Shown piece after piece: positions 16,978-25,816 of a DNA stretch of 64,000 bases. This DNA is from Sphingopyxis chilensis (lineage in GTDB: Bacteria; Pseudomonadota; Alphaproteobacteria; Sphingomonadales; Sphingomonadaceae), in contig NZ_CP142394.1 in NCBI RefSeq assembly GCF_035930445.1, forward strand, positions 901,501 to 965,500, written 5' to 3'. The position numbers were made by a program, and so were the translations under genes. The notes below the pieces were generated by a model that was not told the origin of the DNA, ran no database searches, and worked only from the letters and a program-made list of their open reading frames with translations. Every line of letters begins with the position of its first letter. Position 1 is the first letter of the stretch.

Positions 16978-19136
16978 CCCGCACCATCGCGATCCTGCTC
17001 GCCGCCGCGGCGCTGCCTGCGGTTCCCGCCGCGGCACAGACCCCGCCCGCCGCTTCGGCGCAGGCGTTCGCGCCGCTCTTCGCCGCCGAGGTCGATCGCG
17101 CACGGCGCGATGTCGATGCGTCGATCAAGGCAGGCATCAACGTGCCCGTGCCCAAGGACCCCGGCGGCGGGTTTACCCATGAACAGCATAAGCGCAATTA
17201 TCGCACGATCTTCGAGGGCGGCCAGCTTTTCCGCCTGACCGGCGAGGCGCGCTACCGCGATCATGTCCGCGACTTGCTGCTCGCTTATGCCGATCTCTAT
17301 CCGAAGCTCGGGCCGCATCCCGCAGCGTCGAACCAGGTTCCGGGCCGCCTGTTCTGGCAGAGCCTGAACGACAGCGTCTTCCTCGTGAACGCGGTGCAGG
17401 GCTATGCCGAAATTCGCGATGCCTTGTCACCCGCCGACCGCAAGCGCATCGACGATCAGGTGATTCGCCCGATGGCGCGCTTCCTGTCCGACGGCTCGCC
17501 CGAGGTGATCAACCGCATCCACAATCATGCGACCTGGGCGGCGGCTGGGGTGGGCCTGTCGGGTTATCTGCTCGGTGATCGCGATCTGGTCGACAAGGCG
17601 CTGCTCGGGCTCGACAAGAGCGGCAAGGCGGGCTTCCTGCGCCAGCTCGACCTGCTCTTCTCGCCCGACGGCTATTATGCCGAAGGGCCCTATTATCAGC
17701 GCTATGCGCTCCAGCCTTTCATCGTCTTCACGGCGGCGATCGCGGCGAATGATCCCGACCGCAAGATCTTCGAATACCGCGACGGCATCGTGCTCAAGGC
17801 GATCCGCACCGCGATCGACGTAACGCACGACGGCTATTTCCTGCCGATTAACGACGCGATGCCAGACAAGAGCCTGCGTACCGAGGAACTCTATCACGCG
17901 GTCGCGATCGCCTATGGCGCCACGAAGGATCCGGCCTTCCTGTCGATCGCCGACTGGCAGGGGCGCACGGTGCTGACGCCGGCGGGGCAGGCGATGGCGG
18001 CAGACCTTGCGGCGGGCAAGGCCAAGCCTTGGCCCTTCGGATCGCGGCTGCTCTCCGACGGTCCCGAGGGCAAGGGCGGCGCGCTCGTTCTCCTGCGCAC
18101 CAAGGCCGACGCGACCGGTCCGCTGCTCGTCGCCAAGAATACGGTGCAGGGCATGGGGCACGGCCATTTCGACCGGCTGGGCTGGCTCTATTATGACGAG
18201 ACGGGCGCGGTCGTGACCGACTATGGCGCCGCGCGCTTCCTCAATGTCGAGGCGAAGCGGGGCGGGCGTTATCTCCCCGAAAACGACAGCTGGGCGAGCG
18301 CGACGATTGCGCACAACACGCTTGTTGTCGACGAGCAAAGCCACTTCGCAGGCGACTGGAAAGCTGGCGAAAAATCGGGGACGCGCCAGCTCGCGGCGTC
18401 GCTCGAAGGTCCCACCCGCTATGCGATCGGCGAGATCGACAGCGCGTACGAGGATGTCAAAATCCGCCGCGCTTTGCTGCTTGTCGAGGTCGATGGCCTC
18501 GCCAATCCCCTCGCGCTCGATATCCTCCGTGGAACTGGCAGCGGCAGGCATCGCTATGACCTGCCGCTGCATTTTTCGGGGCATATCATCGACAGCGACA
18601 TCGCGCTCGACCGCAAACTCGCCGAACGGCCGGTGCTCGGAAAGGCGAACGGCTACCAGCATCTGTGGGTCGACGGCGAGGGCGCAAAGGCCGGCAAGGC
18701 GCGGCTGACGTGGAGGCAGGGCAGCCGCTTCTACAGCTATCATATGGCGCCGCCCGCGGGCGCGCGCTTCATCGTCGCGGAGAGTGGCGCCAACGATCCC
18801 GAATTCAATCTGCGCCGCGAGCCCGCGCTGATCCAGCGCGTCGACGGTGCCGAGGACGCGACCTTCGTCGGCCTGCTCGAACCGCACGGCGCCTATGACG
18901 CGTCGGCCGAGACCGTCGTCGCCAGCAGTTCGCGCGTGACGGGGCTCGACCATCGCCGCGCAAAGGGCGTCGATCTCGTCGTCGTCACGCTTGTCGATGG
19001 ACGCCGCATTGCGGTCGCGGTCGCCAACGATGTCGCGCCCGACGCGCGGCACAGCGTCACCGTGGACGGCAGCACGCTGGCCTGGACCGGCCCCGTCGGC
19101 CGCCTCGACCTTGCCAAAACCGGAGCGAAGAAATGA
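16974..19136 (+). CDS. PL17 oligo-alginate lyase (heparinase II/III-like fold)
   Basis: Exolytic lyase of 720 aa that releases the unsaturated monouronate (which becomes DEH) from alginate oligomers. A GTG start at 16974 overlaps the previous stop and follows GGAGG at a good distance. A signal peptide (ending AVPAAAQ) puts it in the periplasm. The N-terminal alpha-barrel carries N184-H185 (RIHNHATW) and Y241 (EGPYYQRYAL); the 56-residue gap between His and Tyr matches the catalytic residues of PL17 enzymes such as Alg17C. The C-terminal beta-sandwich includes QGMGHGHFDRL, the heparinase II/III-type His-rich segment. It is translationally coupled on both sides (ATGA to the transporter). Confidence 0.9.
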   Translation: MTRTIAILLAAAALPAVPAAAQTPPAASAQAFAPLFAAEVDRARRDVDASIKAGINVPVPKDPGGGFTHEQHKRNYRTIFEGGQLFRLTGEARYRDHVRDLLLAYADLYPKLGPHPAASNQVPGRLFWQSLNDSVFLVNAVQGYAEIRDALSPADRKRIDDQVIRPMARFLSDGSPEVINRIHNHATWAAAGVGLSGYLLGDRDLVDKALLGLDKSGKAGFLRQLDLLFSPDGYYAEGPYYQRYALQPFIVFTAAIAANDPDRKIFEYRDGIVLKAIRTAIDVTHDGYFLPINDAMPDKSLRTEELYHAVAIAYGATKDPAFLSIADWQGRTVLTPAGQAMAADLAAGKAKPWPFGSRLLSDGPEGKGGALVLLRTKADATGPLLVAKNTVQGMGHGHFDRLGWLYYDETGAVVTDYGAARFLNVEAKRGGRYLPENDSWASATIAHNTLVVDEQSHFAGDWKAGEKSGTRQLAASLEGPTRYAIGEIDSAYEDVKIRRALLLVEVDGLANPLALDILRGTGSGRHRYDLPLHFSGHIIDSDIALDRKLAERPVLGKANGYQHLWVDGEGAKAGKARLTWRQGSRFYSYHMAPPAGARFIVAESGANDPEFNLRREPALIQRVDGAEDATFVGLLEPHGAYDASAETVVASSSRVTGLDHRRAKGVDLVVVTLVDGRRIAVAVANDVAPDARHSVTVDGSTLAWTGPVGRLDLAKTGAKK

Positions 19137-20416
19137 GCAATATCAAGGGTCGCTTCCGCTGGTGCGTGATCGCGCTGATCGCCCTCGCGACTGTCATCAA
19201 CTATATCGACCGCAACGCGCTCGCGGTGATGTGGCCCGAAGTGTCGAAAGAGATCGGCGCCACCAAGGAAGATTATGCGCTGCTGGTGACGATCTTCATG
19301 ATTTTCTACGCCTTTGGCCAGTCGCTGTTCGGGCGCATCTTCGACGCGATCGGCACGCGGATGGGTTTCACCATCTCGATCGTCGTCTGGTCGCTGTCGA
19401 TCGCAGCCCATGCGCTCGTCCGCTCGATGCCGCTGCTGATGGTGCTGCGCGCGACGCTCGGGGTCAGCGAGGCGGGCAACTGGCCTGGCGCGGCGAAGGC
19501 GAACGCTTTGTGGTTCCCGTCGCGCGAACGCGCGCTGGCGCAGGGCATTTTCAACGCCGGCGCCTCGCTCGGTGGCATTATTTCGGCGCCTTTGATCGCG
19601 CTGCTCTTCGTCCAGTTCGGGTGGCACGGCACCTTCCTGCTCATCGGCGTCCTCGGCTTCATCTGGCTCGTGCCCTGGCTCTGGTTCTACAAGGCCGACC
19701 CCGAAAAGCACCCGGCGCTGAGCGAGGAGGAACGCGACTATATCCTGACCGGCCGCACCGAGGCGGGCCGTGACGACAGCCGTCGCGTGCCGCTCGGCGA
19801 ACTGCTCCGCTACCGCCAGAGCTGGGGCGTCATCCTGTCGCGCTTCTTCCTCGATCCCGTCTGGTGGCTCTTCGTATCTTGGCTGCCGATCTATCTCGCC
19901 GAAACCTTCGGCTTCGACGTCAAGCAGATCGGCCTGTTCGCCTGGGTGCCGTTTGTCGGCGCGATGCTGGGCAGCCTGTTCGGCGGCTGGTTCGCGGGCC
20001 GGATCATCAGCAAGGGCGGCGGGGTGCACAAGGCGCGGACGCTGACCATCGCGATCGGCTGCGCGATCATGCTGCCGTCGCTGCTCTTCACCATAGGCGC
20101 GAGCGAGCCGCTTAACGCCGTGCTGCTGATCGCGTGCATCCTCTTCGGGTTCCAGATGGCGATCGGCAACATCCAGACGCTGCCGAGCGACTATTTCGGC
20201 GGCGGCGCGGTCGGCAGCCTTGCCGGTATCAGCGGCACCGCCGCGGTCGCGGGGACGCTGATCACCACCTGGCTCGTCCCCGTACTCACCAAGACGAGCT
20301 ACGCGCCGATCTTCGCGCTTGGCGCGGCGATCGTGCCGATCGCCTTCCTTTGCTTCTGGCTGATCGGCGGACGCGTCGAACCGGTCGTCACTCCACCCAC
20401 CAAAACCCAAGAATAA
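19133..20416 (+). CDS. MFS transporter, hexuronate-type (anion:cation symporter family)
   Basis: Inner-membrane transporter of 427 aa with about twelve membrane segments. The N-terminal helix has INYIDRNALAVMWPEV, typical of the ExuT-like anion:cation symporter group, and SEAGNWPGAAKANALWFP fits the conserved region after helix 4. It would bring unsaturated uronate (DEH) or related acids into the cytoplasm. The start overlaps the PL17 stop as ATGA. The substrate is inferred from its position between the lyase and the reductase. Confidence 0.85.
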   Translation: MSNIKGRFRWCVIALIALATVINYIDRNALAVMWPEVSKEIGATKEDYALLVTIFMIFYAFGQSLFGRIFDAIGTRMGFTISIVVWSLSIAAHALVRSMPLLMVLRATLGVSEAGNWPGAAKANALWFPSRERALAQGIFNAGASLGGIISAPLIALLFVQFGWHGTFLLIGVLGFIWLVPWLWFYKADPEKHPALSEEERDYILTGRTEAGRDDSRRVPLGELLRYRQSWGVILSRFFLDPVWWLFVSWLPIYLAETFGFDVKQIGLFAWVPFVGAMLGSLFGGWFAGRIISKGGGVHKARTLTIAIGCAIMLPSLLFTIGASEPLNAVLLIACILFGFQMAIGNIQTLPSDYFGGGAVGSLAGISGTAAVAGTLITTWLVPVLTKTSYAPIFALGAAIVPIAFLCFWLIGGRVEPVVTPPTKTQE

Positions 20417-20429
20417 GGAACTGCATCAC

Positions 20430-21182
20430 ATGAATCTCCAGGGGAAAACCGCGCTCGTCACTGGCGGCGGCCGCGATATCGGCCGATCGGTCTCGATCGC
20501 CCTCGCGCGCGCCGGCGTCCGCGTCGCGATCAACTACAACAGCGGCCGCGACGCCGCCGAAGATACGCTGAAGGCGATCAAGGACGCAGGCGGGGATGCC
20601 TTTCTGATCCAGGCCGACGTCACCGACAGCGGCGCGGTCCGGACGATGCTCGAAGAGGTCGGTGTCGCGTTCAGCGGCCGCCTCGACATCCTCGTCAACC
20701 TCGCGGGCGGGATGATCGCGCGCAAGACTTTGAGCGAGATGGACGAGGCGTTCTTCGATGAGGTGATGACGCTCAACCTCAAATCGGCCTTCCTTGTGCT
20801 GCAGGCGGCGCAGCCGTTCCTCGGCGAAGGGTCGGCGGTCGTCAACGTGTCGTCGCTCGCGGGCCGCGATGGTGGCGGTCCCGGCGCGTCGGTCTATGCG
20901 ACCGCAAAGGGCGCGCTGATGACTTACACGCGTTCGATGGCCAAAGAACTCGGGCCGCAGGGTATCCGCGTTAACGCGGTCTGTCCCGGCCTGATCGGCA
21001 CCAGCTTCCACGACATCTTCTCGAAACCCGAAGGCCGCGCCGCGACCGCAGGCAACACCCCGCTGCGCCGCGAAGGCCACCCCGACGAGGTTGCCGATAC
21101 GATCGTCTATCTCGCGTCGCCGGCCGCGAGTTTCCTTGCCGGTGTCTGCCTCGACGTCAACGGCGGGCTGGGCTTCTCCTGA
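20430..21182 (+). CDS. SDR oxidoreductase, probable DEH (uronate) reductase
   Basis: Short-chain dehydrogenase of 250 aa with the classical pattern: cofactor loop TGGGRDIG (residues 11-18), NLAGG after strand 4, catalytic Ser in VNVSSLAG, and Tyr/Lys in YATAK. In alginate degraders an SDR enzyme reduces 4-deoxy-L-erythro-5-hexoseulose uronate (DEH) to 2-keto-3-deoxygluconate (KDG) with NAD(P)H. The position between the transporter and esterase, with a KDG kinase in the same locus, supports that role. The family alone would also allow other sugar or hydroxyacid dehydrogenases. The stop overlaps the next start by one base (TGATG). Confidence 0.8.
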   Translation: MNLQGKTALVTGGGRDIGRSVSIALARAGVRVAINYNSGRDAAEDTLKAIKDAGGDAFLIQADVTDSGAVRTMLEEVGVAFSGRLDILVNLAGGMIARKTLSEMDEAFFDEVMTLNLKSAFLVLQAAQPFLGEGSAVVNVSSLAGRDGGGPGASVYATAKGALMTYTRSMAKELGPQGIRVNAVCPGLIGTSFHDIFSKPEGRAATAGNTPLRREGHPDEVADTIVYLASPAASFLAGVCLDVNGGLGFS

Positions 21183-22021
21183 TGCGCTGGCTCGCCGCAA
21201 CCGCCATGGCCGCGCTGCTCGCCAGCGGGGCGCAGGCGCAGACCCGCGAACGGACGGACGCACCGCCGCTCGAGCCATACAAGATCATCCTCGTCGGCGA
21301 TTCGACAATGGCGCCGCACAGCGGCTGGGGCGGGGCGTTTTGCGCGCATCACGTCAAATCGTCGGTCGCCTGCCTCAACACCGGACGCGGGGGGCGCTCG
21401 ACGCGTAGCTACCGACAGGAAGGAAGCTGGGACATCGCGCTCGCGGAGGCCAGGGTGCCGGGCTATCGTGGCACCTGGGTGCTGATTCAGTTCGCGCACA
21501 ACGACCAGTCGTCGAAGTCCGAACGCTGGACCGACGAGACCACCGAGTTTCCTGCGAACCTGCGCCGTTTCGTTGAAGAAGTGAGGGCCGCGGGCGCAAC
21601 CCCGGTGCTCGTCACGCCGCTGACGCGGCGCGAATTCCGCGACGACAAGCTCCGCAATACGCTCGCGAGCTGGTCCGACCAGATCCGTGGTGTCGGCAAG
21701 GCAATGGATGTGCCGCTCGTCGATCTGAACGCGCTCAGCGCCGCGCAGGCGCAGGAAATGGGCGCCGAAATGGCGACGAAGCTCGCGCAGGAGCCCCCGA
21801 CGGCCGAGGAACTCGCCGCCGCGCAAGCCGGAACGACGCTGACCGCGCGCCCGGCGCCACCCCTGCCGCCGCCGATTACGGGCGACGGCGCGCGCGGACA
21901 GGTGACGCGCAAGTTCGACTATACGCACCTCGGCAACGTCGGCGCCGAAGTCACCGCCAAACTGGTAACCGAGGCGCTTGCCCGCGAAGTGCCGGCTTTG
22001 CGGAGCCAGCTCGTCCGCTAA
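21182..22021 (+). CDS. SGNH/GDSL hydrolase, rhamnogalacturonan-acetylesterase-like
   Basis: Secreted esterase of 279 aa with a signal peptide ending SGAQAQ. SGNH blocks are visible: Ser41 in VGDSTMAP, Gly in NTGRGGRST, Asn107 in FAHNDQ, and the Asp/His pair in FDYTHLGN near residue 244. This layout matches rhamnogalacturonan acetylesterase-type enzymes that remove O-acetyl groups from polysaccharides. About 50 residues between the HND block and the DxxH block are Ala/Pro-rich (AQEPPTAEELAAAQ), probably a linker insertion. In this operon the most likely task is deacetylation of acetylated alginate or of mixed pectin-like oligomers before lyase action; that is inference. Confidence 0.78.
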   Translation: MRWLAATAMAALLASGAQAQTRERTDAPPLEPYKIILVGDSTMAPHSGWGGAFCAHHVKSSVACLNTGRGGRSTRSYRQEGSWDIALAEARVPGYRGTWVLIQFAHNDQSSKSERWTDETTEFPANLRRFVEEVRAAGATPVLVTPLTRREFRDDKLRNTLASWSDQIRGVGKAMDVPLVDLNALSAAQAQEMGAEMATKLAQEPPTAEELAAAQAGTTLTARPAPPLPPPITGDGARGQVTRKFDYTHLGNVGAEVTAKLVTEALAREVPALRSQLVR

Positions 22022-22055
22022 GACCGTGTATAGCAATATGGACTAACCAATCTGG

Positions 22056-22075
22056 CATACAGAGTGGTTGACAAT
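22056..22075 (-). promoter_or_regulatory. Weaker copy of the alginate-locus operator motif
   Basis: Read on the minus strand, this stretch before the second TonB receptor is ATTGTC, AACCACTC, TGTATG. It shares the TTGTC-ACC-TGTAT skeleton and spacing of the elements at 14708 and 25015. It also overlaps TTGACA (22069-22074), a good -35 candidate for the receptor. The match is weaker than between the other two sites. Confidence 0.3.
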
Positions 22076-22133
22076 TTTGCTGCGATATTCGACAGCATTG
22101 GTCATAACAGAATCGACATCTGGGAGAGACGAA

Positions 22134-24980
22134 GTGAATTCTCGTAATCAAATCCGTGCGCGCGGTCTCCGCGCGGCCTTGCTTGCCGGCGCCGGTTCGA
22201 CCCTGCTGGTCACCGCGATCCCCGTAAGGGCGCAGGACACGGCACCAGCCGCGCAGGGCGAAGAGGACGCGATCGTCGTCACCGGCATCCGCGAGACGAT
22301 CCAGAATTCGATCAACACCAAGCGCGAGGAGACCGCGATCGTCGATGCGCTGTCGGCGGACGACATCGGCGATCTTCCCGCGCTGTCGGTCGGGCAGGCG
22401 ATTCAGACGATCACTGGCGCGACGACGCACCGCGAAAAGGGCGACGCATCGGAAATCGCGCTGCGCGGCCTTGGCCCCTTTCTGTCAAACGCGACCTTCA
22501 ACGGCCGCGACGCGACGAACGGCAGCGGCGACCGCTCAGTGAACTTCAACCAGTTCCCGTCCGAACTCGTCAACAATATCAAGATCTACAAGACTCAGCA
22601 GGCGGACCTCGTCGAAGGCGGCGTCGCCGGCACGATCGAAATCGGCACGCTGCGCCCGCTCGATTTCGGCAAGCGCCGCATCCAGGGCGAGGTCAAGGCG
22701 CAATACAACCCCTATGGCGACCGCATCGTCGGTTCGGGCGGCATCGGCTGGCGCGGCACGCTGAGCTATGTCGATCAGTTCGCCAACGACACGATCGGCA
22801 TCGCGATCGGCGTCCAGCGCAACGATACGAACAACCCCGAGGAAACCTATGCGGCTTCGACGACCTGGACTGCATGCCGGGCCGATAATAGCGCGGCAGC
22901 CAATTGCACCGAACTGGCGCGCGCCGATTATGGGCAGGACCCCTTTTACCTTGTTCCCAACGCCTATACCTTCCGCCAGATCAGCGAGACCGACAAGCGC
23001 GACGCGGTTTTCGGCGCGATCCAATGGCGCCCCTCCGACCAGTTCAACGTCAACCTCGACGTCCAATATTCGGACCGCACCTTCGTCGAGAGCCGCCGCG
23101 ACCTCAACATTTCTGAAGCGCGCCGCGGCCTGACCGACGTCGTTTATGACGAAAATGGCATCGTCCAGAGCCTGAGCGGGCAGAGCGCGATCGAATCGAA
23201 CGGGTCCGAACTGTCGCGCGCCGAAGAATATCTGGGGGGCGGCCTCTCGGTCGAATGGCAACCGTCGGACCGGCTGACGCTGACCGTCGATGGCAGCTAT
23301 TCGCGTACGATCCGCGTCGAGGATGAGCGCAATGTCCGCCTGCGCACCGACCCGAGGGACCTCAACGGCGACACCACCGTCTTCAACAACATGCGTATCC
23401 CCTACACCTACGAGATTACGCCGGGCAGCTTCGTGCCGACGATCACGATCGACCCCCGCTTCGACCTCAATAATCACGACCTGTTCTGGGACGATGCACG
23501 CTTGCGCCGCGACCAGAGCCGCCGGCATAACGAGATCATCGCCGGCCGTTTCGACGCCGGATATGAAATGGACGGTTTCTTCAGCAAGCTGTCCGCGGGC
23601 GTCCGCTGGTCCGAAATGACCTTCCGCGACTATGATGTGCGCAACGAGGGTTTCGACCTGACGTCCGACATCGACGAAGAACGCCGGATCAACAATCTCT
23701 GTCGCACGCGGGCTTTCCCGCAGACCGGCTTCCTGTCGGCGGCCGATGGCAATGCGATCAACAGCTGGGCGACCTTTGACGTCGATTGCCTGTTCCGCGA
23801 ATATACCGGCAGCGAAGACCCGGGCGCGCTCGAGGACAAGCGTTCGCCGGCAAACCGCGATGTCACCGAACGCACGCTCGCGGGCTATATCATGGCGGAC
23901 TATGACGCCGATCTCGGCAATATGCCCGTGCGCGGCAATATCGGTGTACGCGTTGTCAAGACCGACGTGACGTCGAACGGCCTGCGCAGCGACCTCACCA
24001 TCATCGACAATGGCGACGGCACCATCCGCCTCGACACCACCGGCGATTTCGAAACGGTGACGATCAAGAGCAGCAACACGCGCATCCTGCCCAGCGTCAA
24101 TGCGATCTTCGAAGTCGCGCCCGACACGTTGCTGCGCGTCGCAGGCTATCGCGCCATGTCGCGCCCGGCACCAAGCGCGCTAGGCGCCGGCCGTACCTTC
24201 CAGCTCGACGGCAACGACTTCACCTCGGTCGAGGAAGCGATCGGCAACGTCCGCGCCAACGGCAGCCCGCGCCTCAAGCCGCTGATGTCGTGGAATGCCG
24301 ACGCGGCGATCGAATGGTATCCCAACAAGGACAGCCTCCTGTCGGCGACCGTCTATTATAAGCAGTTCAACGGCGGGTTCCAGCCCGTGGTGTTCGACGA
24401 AGAATTCGTCATCGACGGACAGACGGTCACGGCGCCGGTGACGCAGACGCGCAACAGCCCCGACAAGTCGCGTATCTATGGTCTTGAGCTGACCGCCGCG
24501 ACGCGCTTCAGCTTCCTGCCCAAGCCGCTCGACGGCCTCGGCGCGAAGGTGAGTTACAATTATGCCGATTCGAACTTCGAAACGCAGGACGTCCGGCTCG
24601 GCGATCAATTTGATCCGGTGACTGAAGAGGTCAGCCAAGGCCTTATCGCACCGGCGGGCCTTTCGGGCTATTCGAAGCATGTGCTGTCGGCGCAGGCCTA
24701 TTACGAGCTCGGCCCGGTGTCGCTGCAGGCGATCTACAATTATCGCAGCAAATATTTCCAGGACTTCGTCGGCGGCAACAGCCAACTGCGCTATGTCGGG
24801 CCGAGCGAGACGGTCGATTTCCGCGCCTCGCTTGCGTTGATGCCCGGCGTCTCGCTGCGGTTCGAGGCGCTCAACCTCTTCAACGAGCCCAAGGCGACCT
24901 ATATGCCCGTCTATGGCAGCAGCCGCCAATACCACTATTATGGGTCCAAATATTTCATCGGCCTGCGGGCACGGATCTAG
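22134..24980 (+). CDS. TonB-dependent receptor, second alginate-locus receptor
   Basis: Outer-membrane receptor of 948 aa. I chose the GTG at 22134 because GGGAGAG precedes it at normal distance and a signal peptide follows (ending VRAQD). The N-terminus has DAIVVTGIRETIQNS, then plug motifs (DDIGDLPALSVGQAIQTITG, IALRGLG), and the protein ends in an aromatic-rich barrel (FIGLRARI). It belongs to the same broad receptor group as the one at 11581 but is clearly divergent from it, so the two may take up different oligomer lengths or compositions. It follows the lyase operon after a 112-bp gap with its own probable promoter. Confidence 0.88.
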   Translation: MNSRNQIRARGLRAALLAGAGSTLLVTAIPVRAQDTAPAAQGEEDAIVVTGIRETIQNSINTKREETAIVDALSADDIGDLPALSVGQAIQTITGATTHREKGDASEIALRGLGPFLSNATFNGRDATNGSGDRSVNFNQFPSELVNNIKIYKTQQADLVEGGVAGTIEIGTLRPLDFGKRRIQGEVKAQYNPYGDRIVGSGGIGWRGTLSYVDQFANDTIGIAIGVQRNDTNNPEETYAASTTWTACRADNSAAANCTELARADYGQDPFYLVPNAYTFRQISETDKRDAVFGAIQWRPSDQFNVNLDVQYSDRTFVESRRDLNISEARRGLTDVVYDENGIVQSLSGQSAIESNGSELSRAEEYLGGGLSVEWQPSDRLTLTVDGSYSRTIRVEDERNVRLRTDPRDLNGDTTVFNNMRIPYTYEITPGSFVPTITIDPRFDLNNHDLFWDDARLRRDQSRRHNEIIAGRFDAGYEMDGFFSKLSAGVRWSEMTFRDYDVRNEGFDLTSDIDEERRINNLCRTRAFPQTGFLSAADGNAINSWATFDVDCLFREYTGSEDPGALEDKRSPANRDVTERTLAGYIMADYDADLGNMPVRGNIGVRVVKTDVTSNGLRSDLTIIDNGDGTIRLDTTGDFETVTIKSSNTRILPSVNAIFEVAPDTLLRVAGYRAMSRPAPSALGAGRTFQLDGNDFTSVEEAIGNVRANGSPRLKPLMSWNADAAIEWYPNKDSLLSATVYYKQFNGGFQPVVFDEEFVIDGQTVTAPVTQTRNSPDKSRIYGLELTAATRFSFLPKPLDGLGAKVSYNYADSNFETQDVRLGDQFDPVTEEVSQGLIAPAGLSGYSKHVLSAQAYYELGPVSLQAIYNYRSKYFQDFVGGNSQLRYVGPSETVDFRASLALMPGVSLRFEALNLFNEPKATYMPVYGSSRQYHYYGSKYFIGLRARI

Positions 24981-25014
24981 GCATATAAACTAAGTTCGGT
25001 CATGGGCTTCAAAC

Positions 25015-25034
25015 TTGTCCTACCTGATTGTATG
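25015..25034 (+). promoter_or_regulatory. Candidate operator upstream of the GntR regulator
   Basis: TTGTCCTACCTGATTGTATG lies 35 bp before the GntR start and shares 11 identical bases plus the TTGTAT block with the element at 14708. This would allow autoregulation of the GntR-hydratase-kinase unit together with the lyase operon. Confidence 0.5.
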
Positions 25035-25069
25035 GATTTCCTCATGCCTATGTGGGGAGACGATTGATC

Positions 25070-25816
25070 ATGGCCGAACGCCGCCTTTTTGAAGATATTG
25101 CGGACGCGATCCGGCGCCTGATTCTCGACGGAACCTTCCCGCCAGGGACCCGCCTGCCCGGCGAGCGCGAGCTGTCCGAGCGTTTCGAGGTCAGCCGGGT
25201 GACGATCCGCGAGGCGGAGATCGCGCTGCAGGCGACGGGGTGGATTCATATCCGCACCGGCGCGGGCGCCTATGTCGAGGCGGTCCTGCCCGGCGACAAT
25301 GCGATCCTGCCCAAGGTCAGCGCGTTCGAACTGACCGAGGCGCGCTCGCTGTTCGAGGCCGAGGCGGCGGCGCTGGCCGCGCCGACGATTTCGAGCGAAA
25401 CGCTCGAAAAACTCGACGAACTGCTCGTGGCTATGGCCGACGACGGCAAGAGCGAGGAAGAAATCAGCGCGATCGACCGCGAATTCCACATGACGATCGC
25501 GGCGGCGTCGAGCAACAAGGCGATCATCCATGTTATCGAGAGCCTGTGGCGGATGCGCATGGAATTGCCCGAGGTGCGCAGCAGCCACTCGCTTGTTTGC
25601 CGCAAGGACGGTGCCGCGCGTGAGGCCGAACATGCCGACGTCGTCGCGGCGCTGCGCAATCGGGACGCGACCGGGGCGCGGCTCGCGATGCGACGCCATT
25701 TCAACCGACTGCTCGAATCGATGCTCGACGAGACCGAGGAACGCGCAATGGTCGAACTGCGTCGCCAGTCGGCCGAAAGTCGCCAACGCTATCTGCTGAG
25801 CGCAAAACTCGCCTGA
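25070..25816 (+). CDS. GntR-family regulator, FadR (FCD) subfamily, alginate locus
   Basis: Transcription factor of 248 aa. The winged helix (residues about 5-75) shows LPGERELSERFEVSRVTIREAEIAL, and the C-terminal all-helical FCD ligand domain (about 95-225) includes DREFHMTIA and a HADVVAAL-type His that usually binds a metal or acid ligand. FCD regulators near uronate genes commonly respond to uronate breakdown products, so DEH or KDG is the likely inducer. The ATG at 25070 has GGGGAG upstream; an earlier ATG at 25028 would overlap the putative operator. Its stop shares a base with the next start (TGATG). Confidence 0.85.
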   Translation: MAERRLFEDIADAIRRLILDGTFPPGTRLPGERELSERFEVSRVTIREAEIALQATGWIHIRTGAGAYVEAVLPGDNAILPKVSAFELTEARSLFEAEAAALAAPTISSETLEKLDELLVAMADDGKSEEEISAIDREFHMTIAAASSNKAIIHVIESLWRMRMELPEVRSSHSLVCRKDGAAREAEHADVVAALRNRDATGARLAMRRHFNRLLESMLDETEERAMVELRRQSAESRQRYLLSAKLA

